A stretch of 64,000 nt of DNA from Kribbella italica (GTDB lineage Bacteria > Actinomycetota > Actinomycetes > Propionibacteriales > Kribbellaceae): NCBI RefSeq assembly GCF_014205135.1, contig NZ_JACHMY010000001.1, positions 8,184,001 to 8,248,000 on the forward strand, read 5' to 3'. This document shows, in pieces, positions 1-8,028 of the stretch. A model generated the notes under the pieces. The model ran no database searches, was not told the DNA's origin, and saw nothing but the letters and a program-made list of their open reading frames with translations. The translations under genes were made by a program, and so were the position numbers. Position 1 is the first letter of the stretch; each line of letters begins with the position of its first letter.

Positions 1-35
1 CGACGCACCCTGACCATGGGCGGGCCGTCGCCCGG

Positions 36-68
36 TGCTGCCCAGCTCCCCCGTAGAGCCGGGCAGCA
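36..68 (-). terminator. Probable terminator of the lectin gene
   Basis: An inverted repeat with 13-base arms (one G-T mismatch) and a 7-base loop lies just after the stop codon of the leftward lectin gene. There is no clear T tract, which is usual for terminators in high-GC actinobacteria. Confidence 0.5.
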
Positions 69-80
69 ACGACAGGCGGT

Positions 81-575
81 CTAGTTCCAGTGCTGCGACG
101 TCGTCGCGGCGCAGGGCTTCAGCTGCAGGTCGTTCGCGTAGGTGTCGTGCAGGCAGTAGCCGTAGGCCTCGTTCCTGAACTTGATGTAGCCGCTGCCGGC
201 CTGGATGACTTCCCAGCTCTGCGCTTCTGAGCTGTTGCAGGTCTGCGGCACGGCGCGTCCTCGGCCACCGTCGGCGACGCACTTGCCGGTGTGGACGTTC
301 TGCAACCGCACCGTCTTGTCCCTCCAGGTTCGGACCCGCCACTTCTGCTGGTTCGCGTCGAGGGTCGGCATGGTGCGGACGTTGCCGGTGGCAAGGTTGT
401 CGTCGAGGCGCTGGCCGGTGTGCCGGTTCTTGTAGGTTTCGATGGGATCCGCGGTGACCTGCGCTCCGGCCTCACGGTGACCGTCGGCCGGGGACATGGC
501 CTGGGCGCTCGCGATCGGCACCGTCAGGGCGGACGCCATGACGATGGACCCTACGAGGGCGCGTAGCTTCGACAT
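81..575 (-). CDS. Secreted ricin-type beta-trefoil lectin domain protein
   Basis: This 164-residue protein starts at the ATG ending at 575, which has an AGAAAGGAG ribosome site just upstream. A longer in-frame start at 683 would put an un-signal-like leader first. Residues 1-26 form a Sec signal peptide (MSKLRALVGSIV...ASAQA). The rest is one beta-trefoil-like unit with the RICIN pattern: YKNRHTGQRLDD, KTVRLQNVHTGKCVA and YGYCLHD, with paired cysteines and QxW-type motifs (QKWRVR, QSWEV, QHWN). Such domains bind sugars outside the cell. No catalytic domain is attached, so it is a stand-alone lectin or adhesin; the ligand cannot be told. Confidence 0.8.
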   Translation of the reverse strand: MSKLRALVGSIVMASALTVPIASAQAMSPADGHREAGAQVTADPIETYKNRHTGQRLDDNLATGNVRTMPTLDANQQKWRVRTWRDKTVRLQNVHTGKCVADGGRGRAVPQTCNSSEAQSWEVIQAGSGYIKFRNEAYGYCLHDTYANDLQLKPCAATTSQHWN

Positions 576-760
576 CACGTGCTCCTTTCTGCTGGCGACC
601 GTCGAGGATCCTCCCCCGAGTGGCGGGCGCCGCTGAGCAGCCTCGCCCACGCCCCTAACACCCACCTGACAGAAGCCTGACAAGGCTCATCGCCCCCTAC
701 GGCGTCATCGGGGTGGTGCTCCGTAGGATGGCGGCAACCGAAAACGAGGGTTGGGAACGA

Positions 761-1360
761 ATGCGCTTGCAGCGGGCCTCCGAGCAGCACCGGGTCGCGT
801 GGCGCAACGGCGCCGGCCTGACGACCGAACTGGCCGGCGATCCACCGGGTGGCGGTTCCGCGGCGGAGTTCGCCTGGCGCGTGAGCCTGGCCGAGGTCAC
901 CGAGGACTGCGACTTCTCACTCTTCCCGGACGTCGACCGGACGATCGTCCTGGTCGAAGGTGAGGCGTTGTCCCTTGAGCTGCAAGGGATTGAGCACATC
1001 CTCACGCCGTACGAACCCTTCCGCTTCGACGGCGCCATCGAGGTTCGGTGCCGCGTGGCGGGCCCGACGCGCGATCTCAATGTGATGACCAGGCGCGGCC
1101 AGGCACATGCCACCGTGGCGGTCGAGCATCTGGTACCCGGCCAAGCCCCACTCGCGCTCCCCAAGGCAGACCCTCTGGTGCTCGTCTGCCTGGCCGGATC
1201 CGTCACCCTCCGGGCCACGAACGCCTCCGTGGCGTTGACCGTTGGCGACGTCGCCGAGCTCGACGAGCCAGTGCATGCCATGGGCAACGGTCGCGTCGCC
1301 GTCGTTCGGATCGGAACCGGGGGCTCGAGCGAGATCGGTCCGGGGGCCGAGGGGGCCTAG
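761..1360 (+). CDS. HutD/Ves family cupin-like protein
   Basis: The start at 761 gives MRLQRASEQHRVAWRNGAGLTTELA, matching the family's usual N-terminus with the W-R-N-G/A-x-G-x-T-x-E motif; an upstream ATG at 728 is possible. It has about 199 residues, the normal length for HutD/Ves proteins, which have a double cupin fold and are linked to histidine use (HutD) or stress (Ves). Their biochemical role is poorly defined. No hut genes lie nearby, so a link to histidine breakdown is not supported by context. Confidence 0.75.
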   Translation: MRLQRASEQHRVAWRNGAGLTTELAGDPPGGGSAAEFAWRVSLAEVTEDCDFSLFPDVDRTIVLVEGEALSLELQGIEHILTPYEPFRFDGAIEVRCRVAGPTRDLNVMTRRGQAHATVAVEHLVPGQAPLALPKADPLVLVCLAGSVTLRATNASVALTVGDVAELDEPVHAMGNGRVAVVRIGTGGSSEIGPGAEGA

Positions 1361-1432
1361 CGCGCCGGTGGTCAGATCGATCGGCGTGCGGCCTTCGACC
1401 GTTGGTCGGGGAGATCGTCGGACGGGAACGGC

Positions 1433-1900
1433 TCAGTGGGAGCGCTGGTTCTCGACGACGGCGCGGAAGTCGGCGAGGAAGCGGTCGTACGCCTTCGGGC
1501 CCAGGGACTGGCGGTGGCGGTCGCCGATCTCGGCCATGATCGCGTCGGCGGTGTCCATCTCGGCGCGGCCGCGGGGGGTGGGGACCAGGAGCTTGGCGCG
1601 GCGGTCGGCCGGGTCGGGACGGCGTTCGACGTAGCCGAGGGCTTCGAGCTCGTCGACGTTCTTGCCGACGACCTGTTTGTGCTGGCCGGACAGGCGGGCG
1701 AGCTCGGTCGCGCGGATGCCGTCGACGCGCAGGTAGGCCAGTACGGCGCCGTGCCGGGGCGCGAGGTCGTCGTAGCCTTCCTGGTGGAGCCGCCGGAAGA
1801 GCTCGCCCTGGACCGAGAACAGCAACCGGCCGGCGAGAACGCCCAGGTCGGTTGCCTCGTCGCGGCGTTCGCCGTCCTTCGGCGCACCGCTGTCGGTCAC
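1433..1900 (-). CDS. MarR family transcriptional regulator
   Basis: This is a 155-residue winged-helix protein. The GTG start at 1900 is chosen because AGGAGG lies about 4-5 bases upstream; the open frame runs much further but that part is not gene-like. The core reads LARLSGQHKQVVGKNVDELEA (recognition helix), followed by the wing GYVERRPDPADRRAKLLVPT, a hallmark of MarR proteins. It diverges from the methyltransferase at 2000, the likely target, though the 99-bp gap shows no obvious perfect palindrome. Confidence 0.85.
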   Translation of the reverse strand: MTDSGAPKDGERRDEATDLGVLAGRLLFSVQGELFRRLHQEGYDDLAPRHGAVLAYLRVDGIRATELARLSGQHKQVVGKNVDELEALGYVERRPDPADRRAKLLVPTPRGRAEMDTADAIMAEIGDRHRQSLGPKAYDRFLADFRAVVENQRSH

Positions 1901-1999
1901 GCTGCCTCCTCGAGTCCCAGGTTGGTAGCACCTTACAAGACCCGCTCGGCCCCGCCCGGGTGCTCGGGCGGAGCGGAGACCCGTCGGTACTGTCGCACC

Positions 2000-2668
2000 A
2001 TGTCTCCCGCGCTCCAGACAACCTTGGCCGCTGTGGGTCGCTTCTGTGACGCCCATCCTTGGTCCCACAACGACGCCTATGCCGCGCTCGTCCTCCACCA
2101 TGCGCGTCGGGTCCGCGCGGCCGGTGGGACGGAGGCCCTGGACGTCGGCTGCGGGACAGGGAACCTCGTACGCCGGCTCGCGGGCGTCTTTCCCGCGGTC
2201 ACCGGGATCGAGCGCGATGTCCCGACCGCGGAGCTGGCTCGGCGTACGACGGCGAACTTCGCCAACGTCCGCATCCTGACCCAGCCGTTCGACGAGACGC
2301 ACCAGGACCGCTACGACCTCATCACCTTCGTGGCGGTGCTGCATCATCTGCCGTTGCAGGCCACGCTCGAGAAGGCGCGCGACCTGCTGCGCCCCGGTGG
2401 TCGACTCGTCGTGGTCGGCGTCAGCCGGGAATCGCCCGCGGACCTTCCCTGGTCGATCGCCTCGCTGATCCTGAACCCGATCGTCGGTGCTGTCGTCCAC
2501 CCACGACGATCGACCACCACCCCACCGCAGATGACCGCGCCGACCGCCACGCCCGAGGAATCGTTCGAGGAGATCGCCCGCACCGCGGAAGGCATCCTGC
2601 CCGGCGTACGGCTGAGACGAGCCCTGTTCTGGCGCTACACCTTGACCTGGACCGCCCCGCCGACCTGA
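2000..2668 (+). CDS. Class I SAM-dependent methyltransferase
   Basis: This 222-residue protein has a classical Rossmann methyltransferase core: motif I ALDVGCGTGNLVRRLA near residues 45-60, the acidic residue after strand 2 (GIERD), and DLITFVAVLHHLP followed by LLRPGGRLVVVG. That pattern is typical of UbiE/Methyltransf_11-like enzymes acting on small molecules. The gene has TACTGT ending 6 bases before the ATG, suggesting a leaderless transcript. It diverges from the MarR gene. The substrate is unknown. Confidence 0.85.
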   Translation: MSPALQTTLAAVGRFCDAHPWSHNDAYAALVLHHARRVRAAGGTEALDVGCGTGNLVRRLAGVFPAVTGIERDVPTAELARRTTANFANVRILTQPFDETHQDRYDLITFVAVLHHLPLQATLEKARDLLRPGGRLVVVGVSRESPADLPWSIASLILNPIVGAVVHPRRSTTTPPQMTAPTATPEESFEEIARTAEGILPGVRLRRALFWRYTLTWTAPPT

Positions 2669-2686
2669 CCCTGCGAGGATGCGGTC

Positions 2687-3379
2687 ATGGAACAGGTCTT
2701 GAGTCGGCAGGAAGCGTCGGACGCGGTCCAGGACGCCGGGTGGCGCTTCTTGCTGGGCGCCTTGCGGACGTCGGTCCCGGTCGGGTCGCTGGCTCGGGCG
2801 ATCGGCCTGGCAGCGGACGCTGTCGCGGTGTGCGGCGACGACGCCGACCAGCACCTTCGGGCCGACGCCCGCCCCGATCGGGTCGTGCTCACGCTGCAGT
2901 CGGTGGAGCACGCGGCGGTGACCACGCTGGATGTCGAGCTCGCGCTGCGGATCTCGGCCGTCGCGGACCGGGCCGGGCTGGCGACGGACCCCGAGATCGG
3001 AACTGAGGCACCCCACTCCGTTCAGATCCTGGAGATCGCGATCGATGCGCTGGACATCGCCGGGATCCGGGAGTTCTGGAAGGCGGTGCTGGGCTACGCC
3101 GGCGAGGCGGGTGCCGAGGGACCGAAGGATCCACTCGTCGACCCGGTCGGGCAGGGTCCGGCCCTCTGGTTCCAGCAGATGGACCAGGCCCGCCCGCAAC
3201 GCAATCGGATCCACTTCGACATCTGTGTTCCGCACGACGAAGCACCCCGGCGCGTCGAGGCCGCACTGGCGGCCGGCGGCCACCTGGTGTCCGCGACGCG
3301 CGCCCCCGCGTTCTGGGTGCTGGCCGACCAGGAGGGGAACGAAGCCTGCGTCACCACCTGGCAGGGACGCGACGGCTGA
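2687..3379 (+). CDS. Pterin-4a-carbinolamine dehydratase-like / VOC fusion protein
   Basis: The 230 residues fall into two parts. Residues 1-105 resemble the small 4a-hydroxytetrahydrobiopterin dehydratase fold (GWRFLLGALRTSVPVGSLARAIGLAADAV, then VVLTLQSVEHAAVTTLDVELALRISAVAD). Residues about 112-230 form a glyoxalase/VOC domain (VQILEIAIDALDIAGIREFWKAVLGY ... RNRIHFDICVP ... VLADQEGNEACV). The pterin part keeps a TL-x-S-x-x-x-x-AVT-x-LD stretch but lacks the usual H-H-P catalytic signature, so dehydratase activity is doubtful. The gene starts 18 bases after the methyltransferase and may be cotranscribed with it. Confidence 0.75.
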   Translation: MEQVLSRQEASDAVQDAGWRFLLGALRTSVPVGSLARAIGLAADAVAVCGDDADQHLRADARPDRVVLTLQSVEHAAVTTLDVELALRISAVADRAGLATDPEIGTEAPHSVQILEIAIDALDIAGIREFWKAVLGYAGEAGAEGPKDPLVDPVGQGPALWFQQMDQARPQRNRIHFDICVPHDEAPRRVEAALAAGGHLVSATRAPAFWVLADQEGNEACVTTWQGRDG

Positions 3380-3392
3380 TCAGTCGGCCGGG

Positions 3393-4274
3393 TCAGGGCT
3401 GGAGGTTCTCCAGGTCCTCGAGCAGGCTGGGGTGGGTGGGGTGCCAGTCGAGGGCCTGCTGGGTGTGGGCGCTGGAGGACGGCTGGTCCATCGCGAAGAT
3501 CGGGCCGATCGGGCCGAAGGTCTCCTCGGGGACCGGCTTGACCGGCAGGCCCAGTCGCCGGCCGATCACCGTGGCGATGTCGCGGACGGCGTCGCCTTCG
3601 TCGGCGACGGCGTGCCAGGAGGTCCCGGCCGGTGCGTTCTCCAGTGCCAGGCGCAGGAGGGTGGCGGCGTCGAGTGCGTGCACGGCCGGCCAGCGCTGCG
3701 TGCCGTCGCCCGGGTAGCCCGAAACGCCTGTCTGGCGGGCGATCTGGGTCATCAGGCCCGCGAAGCCGCCGTCGCCTTGGTTGTGGACGGTTCGCGGCAT
3801 GCGGACCGCCGAGCTTCGGACGCCTCGCGCGGCCAGGTCGAGGGCCGCGACGACCGCGCGACCGCGACCGCCGACCGGGCCGTCGGTCACCGCCCCGTCG
3901 GTCTCGACGGAGGCGCGATCCGGTACGGCGGGAGTGCCCGAGACGACGACCAGCGGACGATCGCTGCCGACCAGCTCCTCGCCCAGTGCCGCGATGGCGG
4001 CGCTCTCATCCTCGACCGCACGGGTGAGAGCCTCGGGGCTGCTGAAGTCGTTGCTGAACGCGAGGTGGATCACTCCGTCGGTCCGCGCGGCGCCGGCGCG
4101 GAGGACGTCGAGGTCGCCGAGGCCGCCACGCAGCGGCTCGGCGCCGGCCTTCTCGGCGGCCAGCGCGGAGGCGTCGGAGCGGACGAGCGCGAGCACGGTG
4201 TGGCCGTTGCCGAGCAGCTCGGCGACGGCGGCGGAACCGATCAGGCCGGTGCCGCCGGTGACGAAGACGTGCAT
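3393..4274 (-). CDS. NAD-dependent epimerase/SDR family oxidoreductase
   Basis: This 293-residue protein starts at 4274, with AGGAGG upstream. The N-terminus MHVFVTGGTGLIGSAAVAELL is an extended-SDR NAD(P)-binding motif (TGGTGxIG). Later parts (GVIHLAFSND, VSGTPAVPD, VRMPRTVHNQGDGGF, WPAVHALDAATLLRLALENAP) match the nucleoside-diphosphate-sugar epimerase-like SDR group whose members are often repressed by TetR proteins. A clear YxxxK is not visible, so the true catalytic activity is uncertain. It diverges from the TetR gene at 4359 across two operator-like repeats. Confidence 0.85.
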   Translation of the reverse strand: MHVFVTGGTGLIGSAAVAELLGNGHTVLALVRSDASALAAEKAGAEPLRGGLGDLDVLRAGAARTDGVIHLAFSNDFSSPEALTRAVEDESAAIAALGEELVGSDRPLVVVSGTPAVPDRASVETDGAVTDGPVGGRGRAVVAALDLAARGVRSSAVRMPRTVHNQGDGGFAGLMTQIARQTGVSGYPGDGTQRWPAVHALDAATLLRLALENAPAGTSWHAVADEGDAVRDIATVIGRRLGLPVKPVPEETFGPIGPIFAMDQPSSSAHTQQALDWHPTHPSLLEDLENLQP

Positions 4275-4290
4275 GGAACCCTCCTGAGGT

Positions 4291-4343
4291 GATGGGACTC
4301 TTGTCTCATCAACGTAGCAGACTGATGGGACAAAACTCCCATC
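4291..4343. promoter_or_regulatory. Tandem TetR operators between SDR and tetR genes
   Basis: Two inverted repeats share the half-site GATGGGA. The first (4291-4310) is GATGGGAC-tctt-GTCTCATC with one mismatch; the second (4324-4343) is GATGGGA-6-TCCCATC and is perfect. Their centres are 33 bp apart, about three helical turns, so two dimers could bind the same face. The second site ends 3 bases before TAGGAT (4347-4352), the likely -10 box of the TetR gene. Confidence 0.8.
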
Positions 4344-4358
4344 GCCTAGGATGGGTCC

Positions 4359-4937
4359 ATGGCGAGATGGGAACCAGGGGCACGCGAGCGGCTTGTCGTC
4401 GCGGCTCTCGACCTGTTCACCGAGCAGGGGTACGACACCACGACCGTCGCCCAGATCGCCGAGCGCGCCGGGGTCACCAAGAGCACCTTCTTCCGGTACT
4501 TCCCCGACAAGCGCGACCTGCTGGTGGCCGGGCAGGAGGCCCTGAGCCGGCTGCTGACCGAAGGCATCGCCGACGCGCCCGAAGGCGCCACCCCGCTGGC
4601 CGCCGTCGCGGCCGGGCTCGAGCGCGCGTCGGGCGCGATGGGCCCGCTGAACCGCGACCTCGGCCCGCGCTTGAAGGCGGCCATCGCCGCGAGCACCGAG
4701 CTCCAGGAACGCGACGCGCTCAAGAGCGTCGGGCTCGCTGCCGCGATGACCACCGCCCTGATCGCCCGCGGCGTGCCTGACCCGATCGCGCACCTGGCCG
4801 GCGAGTTCGGGGTACTCGCCTTCAAGCAGGGGTACGCCGAGTGGTCCGAGGCCGATCACGAGACCGGCGACGACCTGGCGCCGTACACGCTGGCCGCCCT
4901 CGAATCACTCCGGGCGGCGACGGGTTCACTGGGCTGA
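4359..4937 (+). CDS. TetR/AcrR family transcriptional regulator
   Basis: A 192-residue repressor with the N-terminal helix-turn-helix IAERAGVTKSTFFRYFPDKRDLL (about residues 29-51) and a helical C-terminal ligand domain. TAGGAT followed by 6 bases precedes the ATG, suggesting a leaderless mRNA. It probably represses itself and the divergent SDR oxidoreductase through the two operators. Its 3' end overlaps the convergent LysR gene by 12 bases. Confidence 0.9.
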   Translation: MARWEPGARERLVVAALDLFTEQGYDTTTVAQIAERAGVTKSTFFRYFPDKRDLLVAGQEALSRLLTEGIADAPEGATPLAAVAAGLERASGAMGPLNRDLGPRLKAAIAASTELQERDALKSVGLAAAMTTALIARGVPDPIAHLAGEFGVLAFKQGYAEWSEADHETGDDLAPYTLAALESLRAATGSLG

Positions 4938-5840
4938 GGCCGTTTGCAGGGCGGCGGTGTGCAGGGCAGCGGCGACCGCTTCGATGGCGGGAGTCCTGGT
5001 GGCTCGGGTGAGCAGGAAGACCTCGCGGTCGATCGGGCCTTCGGCGGTCGGCCGGACGGCGACACCCGGTACGCCGTACCCGAGGACCAGGTCGGGCAGT
5101 AGTGCGCAGGCGCCGGCGGTGCGGACCATCTCGACGAGGATGAGAAAGTCGTCGGAGGCGTAGCGCAGGTCGGGCTCGAAATGGCCGAGGTCGCGGCAGG
5201 CGCGGATCTGCATGTCGCGGTGACCGGTGCCGGGTTGGCAGGCGCCCCAGCGGGCGCCGGACAGGTCGGCCATGTGGACTTTCGCCTTGCCTGCTTGGGG
5301 ATGCGACTCGGGGAGGACGAGACGGACCTGCTCGCGGACCAGCGGCTCGCGGGTCAGGTCGAGGTGGACCGGGCGCGGCTGGCCGGAGTACTCGTCGCCG
5401 ACGACGGCATCCAGCTGGCGCAGGCGCAGGGCCGGGATCGACTCCTCGACCTCGGCTTCGGTCACCTCGACGCGGACGCCGGGATGGCTCTCCGCGAGCG
5501 CGGCGACAGCGGGGGCGACGATGCGGAGGAAGGCCGACTGGAACGCCGACACCCGGACGACGCCGGCCGGGTGGCCCGCGGCGATGGCGGCGACCTCGGC
5601 CTCGGCGGCTTCCAGGCCGTCGAGCAGGACGGCCGCGTGGCGGACCAGCGCCTGGCCGGCGTCGGTGAGGCGGACGTTGCGGCCGGTCCGTTCGAGCAGC
5701 TTGGCGCCGGCTTCGCGTTCGAGTACGGCGAGCTGCTGGGAGATCGCGCTGGGCGTGTAGCCGAGTGCTTTCGCGGCGCCGTGCATCGTCCCGCGGGCGT
5801 GCAGCTCACGGAGCAGGCGGAGTCTTCGCAGATCGAGCAT
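4926..5840 (-). CDS. LysR family transcriptional regulator
   Basis: The protein has 304 residues with an N-terminal LysR helix-turn-helix (LRRLRLLRELHARGTMHGAAKALGYTPSAISQQ is the region at residues 3-36; core ALGYTPSAISQQL) and a C-terminal substrate-binding domain from about residue 90. It diverges from the EamA exporter gene at 5917, a common pairing in which the regulator controls the exporter. The 76-bp gap is AT-richer and holds T-N11-A-like sequences but no clear perfect repeat. Confidence 0.88.
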   Translation of the reverse strand: MLDLRRLRLLRELHARGTMHGAAKALGYTPSAISQQLAVLEREAGAKLLERTGRNVRLTDAGQALVRHAAVLLDGLEAAEAEVAAIAAGHPAGVVRVSAFQSAFLRIVAPAVAALAESHPGVRVEVTEAEVEESIPALRLRQLDAVVGDEYSGQPRPVHLDLTREPLVREQVRLVLPESHPQAGKAKVHMADLSGARWGACQPGTGHRDMQIRACRDLGHFEPDLRYASDDFLILVEMVRTAGACALLPDLVLGYGVPGVAVRPTAEGPIDREVFLLTRATRTPAIEAVAAALHTAALQTASAQ

Positions 5841-5916
5841 CGTTCATCAAATCTACTGGGTGTCATGCAGAAACGTGAGATGGACGTGAACAGTTGAGCG
5901 CTGCGAGCATCGGCGG

Positions 5917-6822
5917 GTGGGTGCTTTCCTCTGTCTCCTGTCCGCCGTCTGCTTCGGTGCCATGGCGATCTTCGGCAAGCTCGCGTACGACGCGGGCGTC
6001 GACGTCGGCGATCTGTTGCTCGTGCGCTTCGGCGTCGCCGCCGTCCTGCTGCTCGTCGTCGCCGGTACGACGGGCGCGCTGCGCGGCGTACCGCGCCGTT
6101 CGCTGGTCGCCGGTCTCGCGATGGGCGGGATCGGCTACGCGACGCAGTCCGGGCTGTTCTTCGGCGCGCTGGAGAAGATCGACGCCTCGCTGCTGGCGCT
6201 GATCCTGTACGCGTACCCGGCGCTGGTGACGGTCGGCGCGATCGCCTTCGGACGCGAGCGCGCGTCGGCGCGGAGGGTCGCCGCGCTGCTGATCGCCTCG
6301 GCCGGTACGGCGCTGGTCCTGGGCGGTGCGGCGTCCGGGAGCCTCGACCCGGTGGGCGCCGCGATGGGCTTCGGCGCCGCTCTCGCCTACACGGTCTACA
6401 TCCTGGCGGGCGACCGCGTCGGCGGCGGAGGTCAGGGCGGGGCCGGGATTCCGCCGATCGCGCTGTCGTCTCTGGTGTGCACCGGCGCCGCCTGCACGTT
6501 CGCCGCTTTCTCCGCCGTACAGGGCGGTCCGCGCCTCGACTTCGCCCCCAGCGGCTGGCTCTGGCTGACCGCGATCGCCGTGGTCAGCACCGTCGCCGCG
6601 GTCCTGACCTTCTTCGCCGGACTGGCCCGCGTCGGCCCGTCCGCGGCGTCGATCCTGTCCACGCTCGAACCGGTCGTCACAGTGTTGCTGGCGGCAACGA
6701 TCTTCGGCGAGTCCCTGGGTCCCGTCCAGCTCCTCGGCGGAGCGGTCGTGCTCACGGCCGTCCTGGTGGTCCAGTGGCCGGTCAGTCGCGCGCGGGAACC
6801 CGGGCTGCTCGTCCACGGCTGA
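5917..6822 (+). CDS. EamA/DMT family transporter
   Basis: This 301-residue membrane protein has about ten hydrophobic segments in two five-helix halves (first half from AFLCLLSAVCFGAMAIFGKLAY, second from GAAMGFGAALAYTVYILAG). Each half is an EamA domain, and the last helix carries the family pattern LEPVVTVLLAATIFGE. The start is a GTG at 5917, which begins directly with the first helix. Members export amino acids, nucleosides or drugs; the substrate here is unknown. The neighbouring LysR gene is the likely regulator. The 3' end overlaps the gene on the other strand by 41 bases. Confidence 0.88.
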   Translation: MGAFLCLLSAVCFGAMAIFGKLAYDAGVDVGDLLLVRFGVAAVLLLVVAGTTGALRGVPRRSLVAGLAMGGIGYATQSGLFFGALEKIDASLLALILYAYPALVTVGAIAFGRERASARRVAALLIASAGTALVLGGAASGSLDPVGAAMGFGAALAYTVYILAGDRVGGGGQGGAGIPPIALSSLVCTGAACTFAAFSAVQGGPRLDFAPSGWLWLTAIAVVSTVAAVLTFFAGLARVGPSAASILSTLEPVVTVLLAATIFGESLGPVQLLGGAVVLTAVLVVQWPVSRAREPGLLVHG

Positions 6823-7165
6823 CGAAGTACGCGGCGATGAAGGCGACCGAGGCCGCGACGATCACGCCGGCGAGGGCCGGGTGCATGTCCTTGGACAGGC
6901 TCGGCGCGCGGTCGGGTCCGATCGCCCACGCGGCGAGCGGGATCGCGTACGCCGTCGCCAGCGCGATCGCCCACCAGCGGAGCGCGCGGAGGCGGGCGTT
7001 GCGGAAGGTGCCGGCGACGAGGACGGCGACCGGGACGACGGCCAGCATCGCGAACTGGCCGACGACCATCACCGGGACGGCGAAGGCGGAGATGATCACG
7101 GCGCGCGAGCGGCGCCGGGCGGGTTCCGTGGTGGGCTGAGTGGTCGGGCGGGCGGTGGCGAACAT
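6782..7165 (-). CDS. Small multi-pass membrane protein, unknown function
   Basis: A 127-residue protein with a short basic cytoplasmic N-terminus (RRRSRA) and three to four hydrophobic segments (VIISAFAVPVMVVGQFAML..., WWAIALATAYAIPLAAWAIG, HPALAGVIVAASVAFIAAYFV). A GAGGAG site precedes the ATG ending at 7165. It diverges from a TetR gene and shares its operator region, so it is likely the repressor's main target, perhaps a small transporter or envelope protein. No family was recognised. Confidence 0.75.
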   Translation of the reverse strand: MFATARPTTQPTTEPARRRSRAVIISAFAVPVMVVGQFAMLAVVPVAVLVAGTFRNARLRALRWWAIALATAYAIPLAAWAIGPDRAPSLSKDMHPALAGVIVAASVAFIAAYFVSRGRAARVPARD

Positions 7166-7194
7166 GGCTGCTCCTCAGTGGTTACGGATCTAAA

Positions 7195-7236
7195 GTTACA
7201 GCCGTAACCTTACGTCCTGAGTTAACAGCTGTAAAG
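7195..7236. promoter_or_regulatory. Paired operator sites for the TetR protein at 7245
   Basis: Two related palindromes lie between the divergent genes: GTTACAGCCGTAAC (7195-7208, perfect 5-base arms) and GTTAACAGCTGTAAAG (7221-7236, imperfect). Their common core is TTA-(A)CAGC-nGTAA and the centres are 27 bp apart. An outer repeat GGTTACGG...CCGTAACC also brackets the first site. Position and shape fit autoregulation by the downstream TetR protein. Confidence 0.72.
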
Positions 7237-7244
7237 TAGTCGGC

Positions 7245-7853
7245 ATGGAACAGCGCACACGGAGCCGGCGGGGCGAAGGCGGGCGGCTGCGGGACGAGAT
7301 CGTGGTCGCCGCGGCCCGGCTGCTCGATCAGGAGGCGGGGGAGCAGGCGGTGACGCTGCGCGCGGTCGCCCGCGAGGCCGGGATCACCGCGCCGTCGATC
7401 TACCCGCACTTCGCCGACCGGGACTCGATCCTGCTCGCCGTCGCGGAGCAGGCCTTCGCCGAGCTGGAGGCGCACCTGCGCGTCGTGCCGCCGGACCTCG
7501 GGCCGGCCGAGCGGCTGCGGGCGATCTGTACGGCGTACCTGGCGTACGCGCAGGAGAAGCCGAACCGCTACCGGATCATGTTCGGCGCGGTGTGGAGTGC
7601 GCCGAAGTCGCTCGAACGGGTCCCGGACCTGGCGATTCAGGACCTGGGGATGAACGCGTTCGACGTGCTGCGGGGGGCGATGGTCGCGTGCGTCGACGCC
7701 GGTACGTCGCGGAGTGTCGATCCAGCGGCGGACGCAGCCGCCGTCTGGGCCGGGCTGCACGGTCTGGCCCAGCTGCGTGTCGCGGCGTCGCTGTTCCCTT
7801 GGCCGCGGGACCTCGAAGCCGTGCTCGTCCAGCGCCTGGCGCTCCTGAACTGA
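7245..7853 (+). CDS. TetR/AcrR family regulator with WHG-type C-terminal domain
   Basis: The 202 residues start with a basic tail and a TetR helix-turn-helix (LRAVAREAGITAPSIYPHFADRDSILLAVAEQAF, core residues about 40-72). The C-terminal half (PAERLRAICTAYLAYAQEKPNRYRIMFGAVWS...AWAGLHGLAQLRVA-like AVWAGLHGLAQL) fits the TetR_C_33/WHG ligand domain. A short GC hairpin (7861-7874) follows the stop codon. It diverges from the small membrane protein gene across paired operators. Confidence 0.9.
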   Translation: MEQRTRSRRGEGGRLRDEIVVAAARLLDQEAGEQAVTLRAVAREAGITAPSIYPHFADRDSILLAVAEQAFAELEAHLRVVPPDLGPAERLRAICTAYLAYAQEKPNRYRIMFGAVWSAPKSLERVPDLAIQDLGMNAFDVLRGAMVACVDAGTSRSVDPAADAAAVWAGLHGLAQLRVAASLFPWPRDLEAVLVQRLALLN

Positions 7854-8028
7854 CTCACACCGGGTGACAACCCGCACACTCCGCGGGGCCGAAATCGAAA
7901 AGTTTCGGGTTATCCCCATTGCGCTGAGTGGTCGATTGGATACATGCTGCGGAAGGTTGTAAGCAGCAACTGTCGTGCGGCTCGTGAGGGAGCTCTGCTC
8001 CAGCCGCTGACCGGACCGAGGAGATCCG

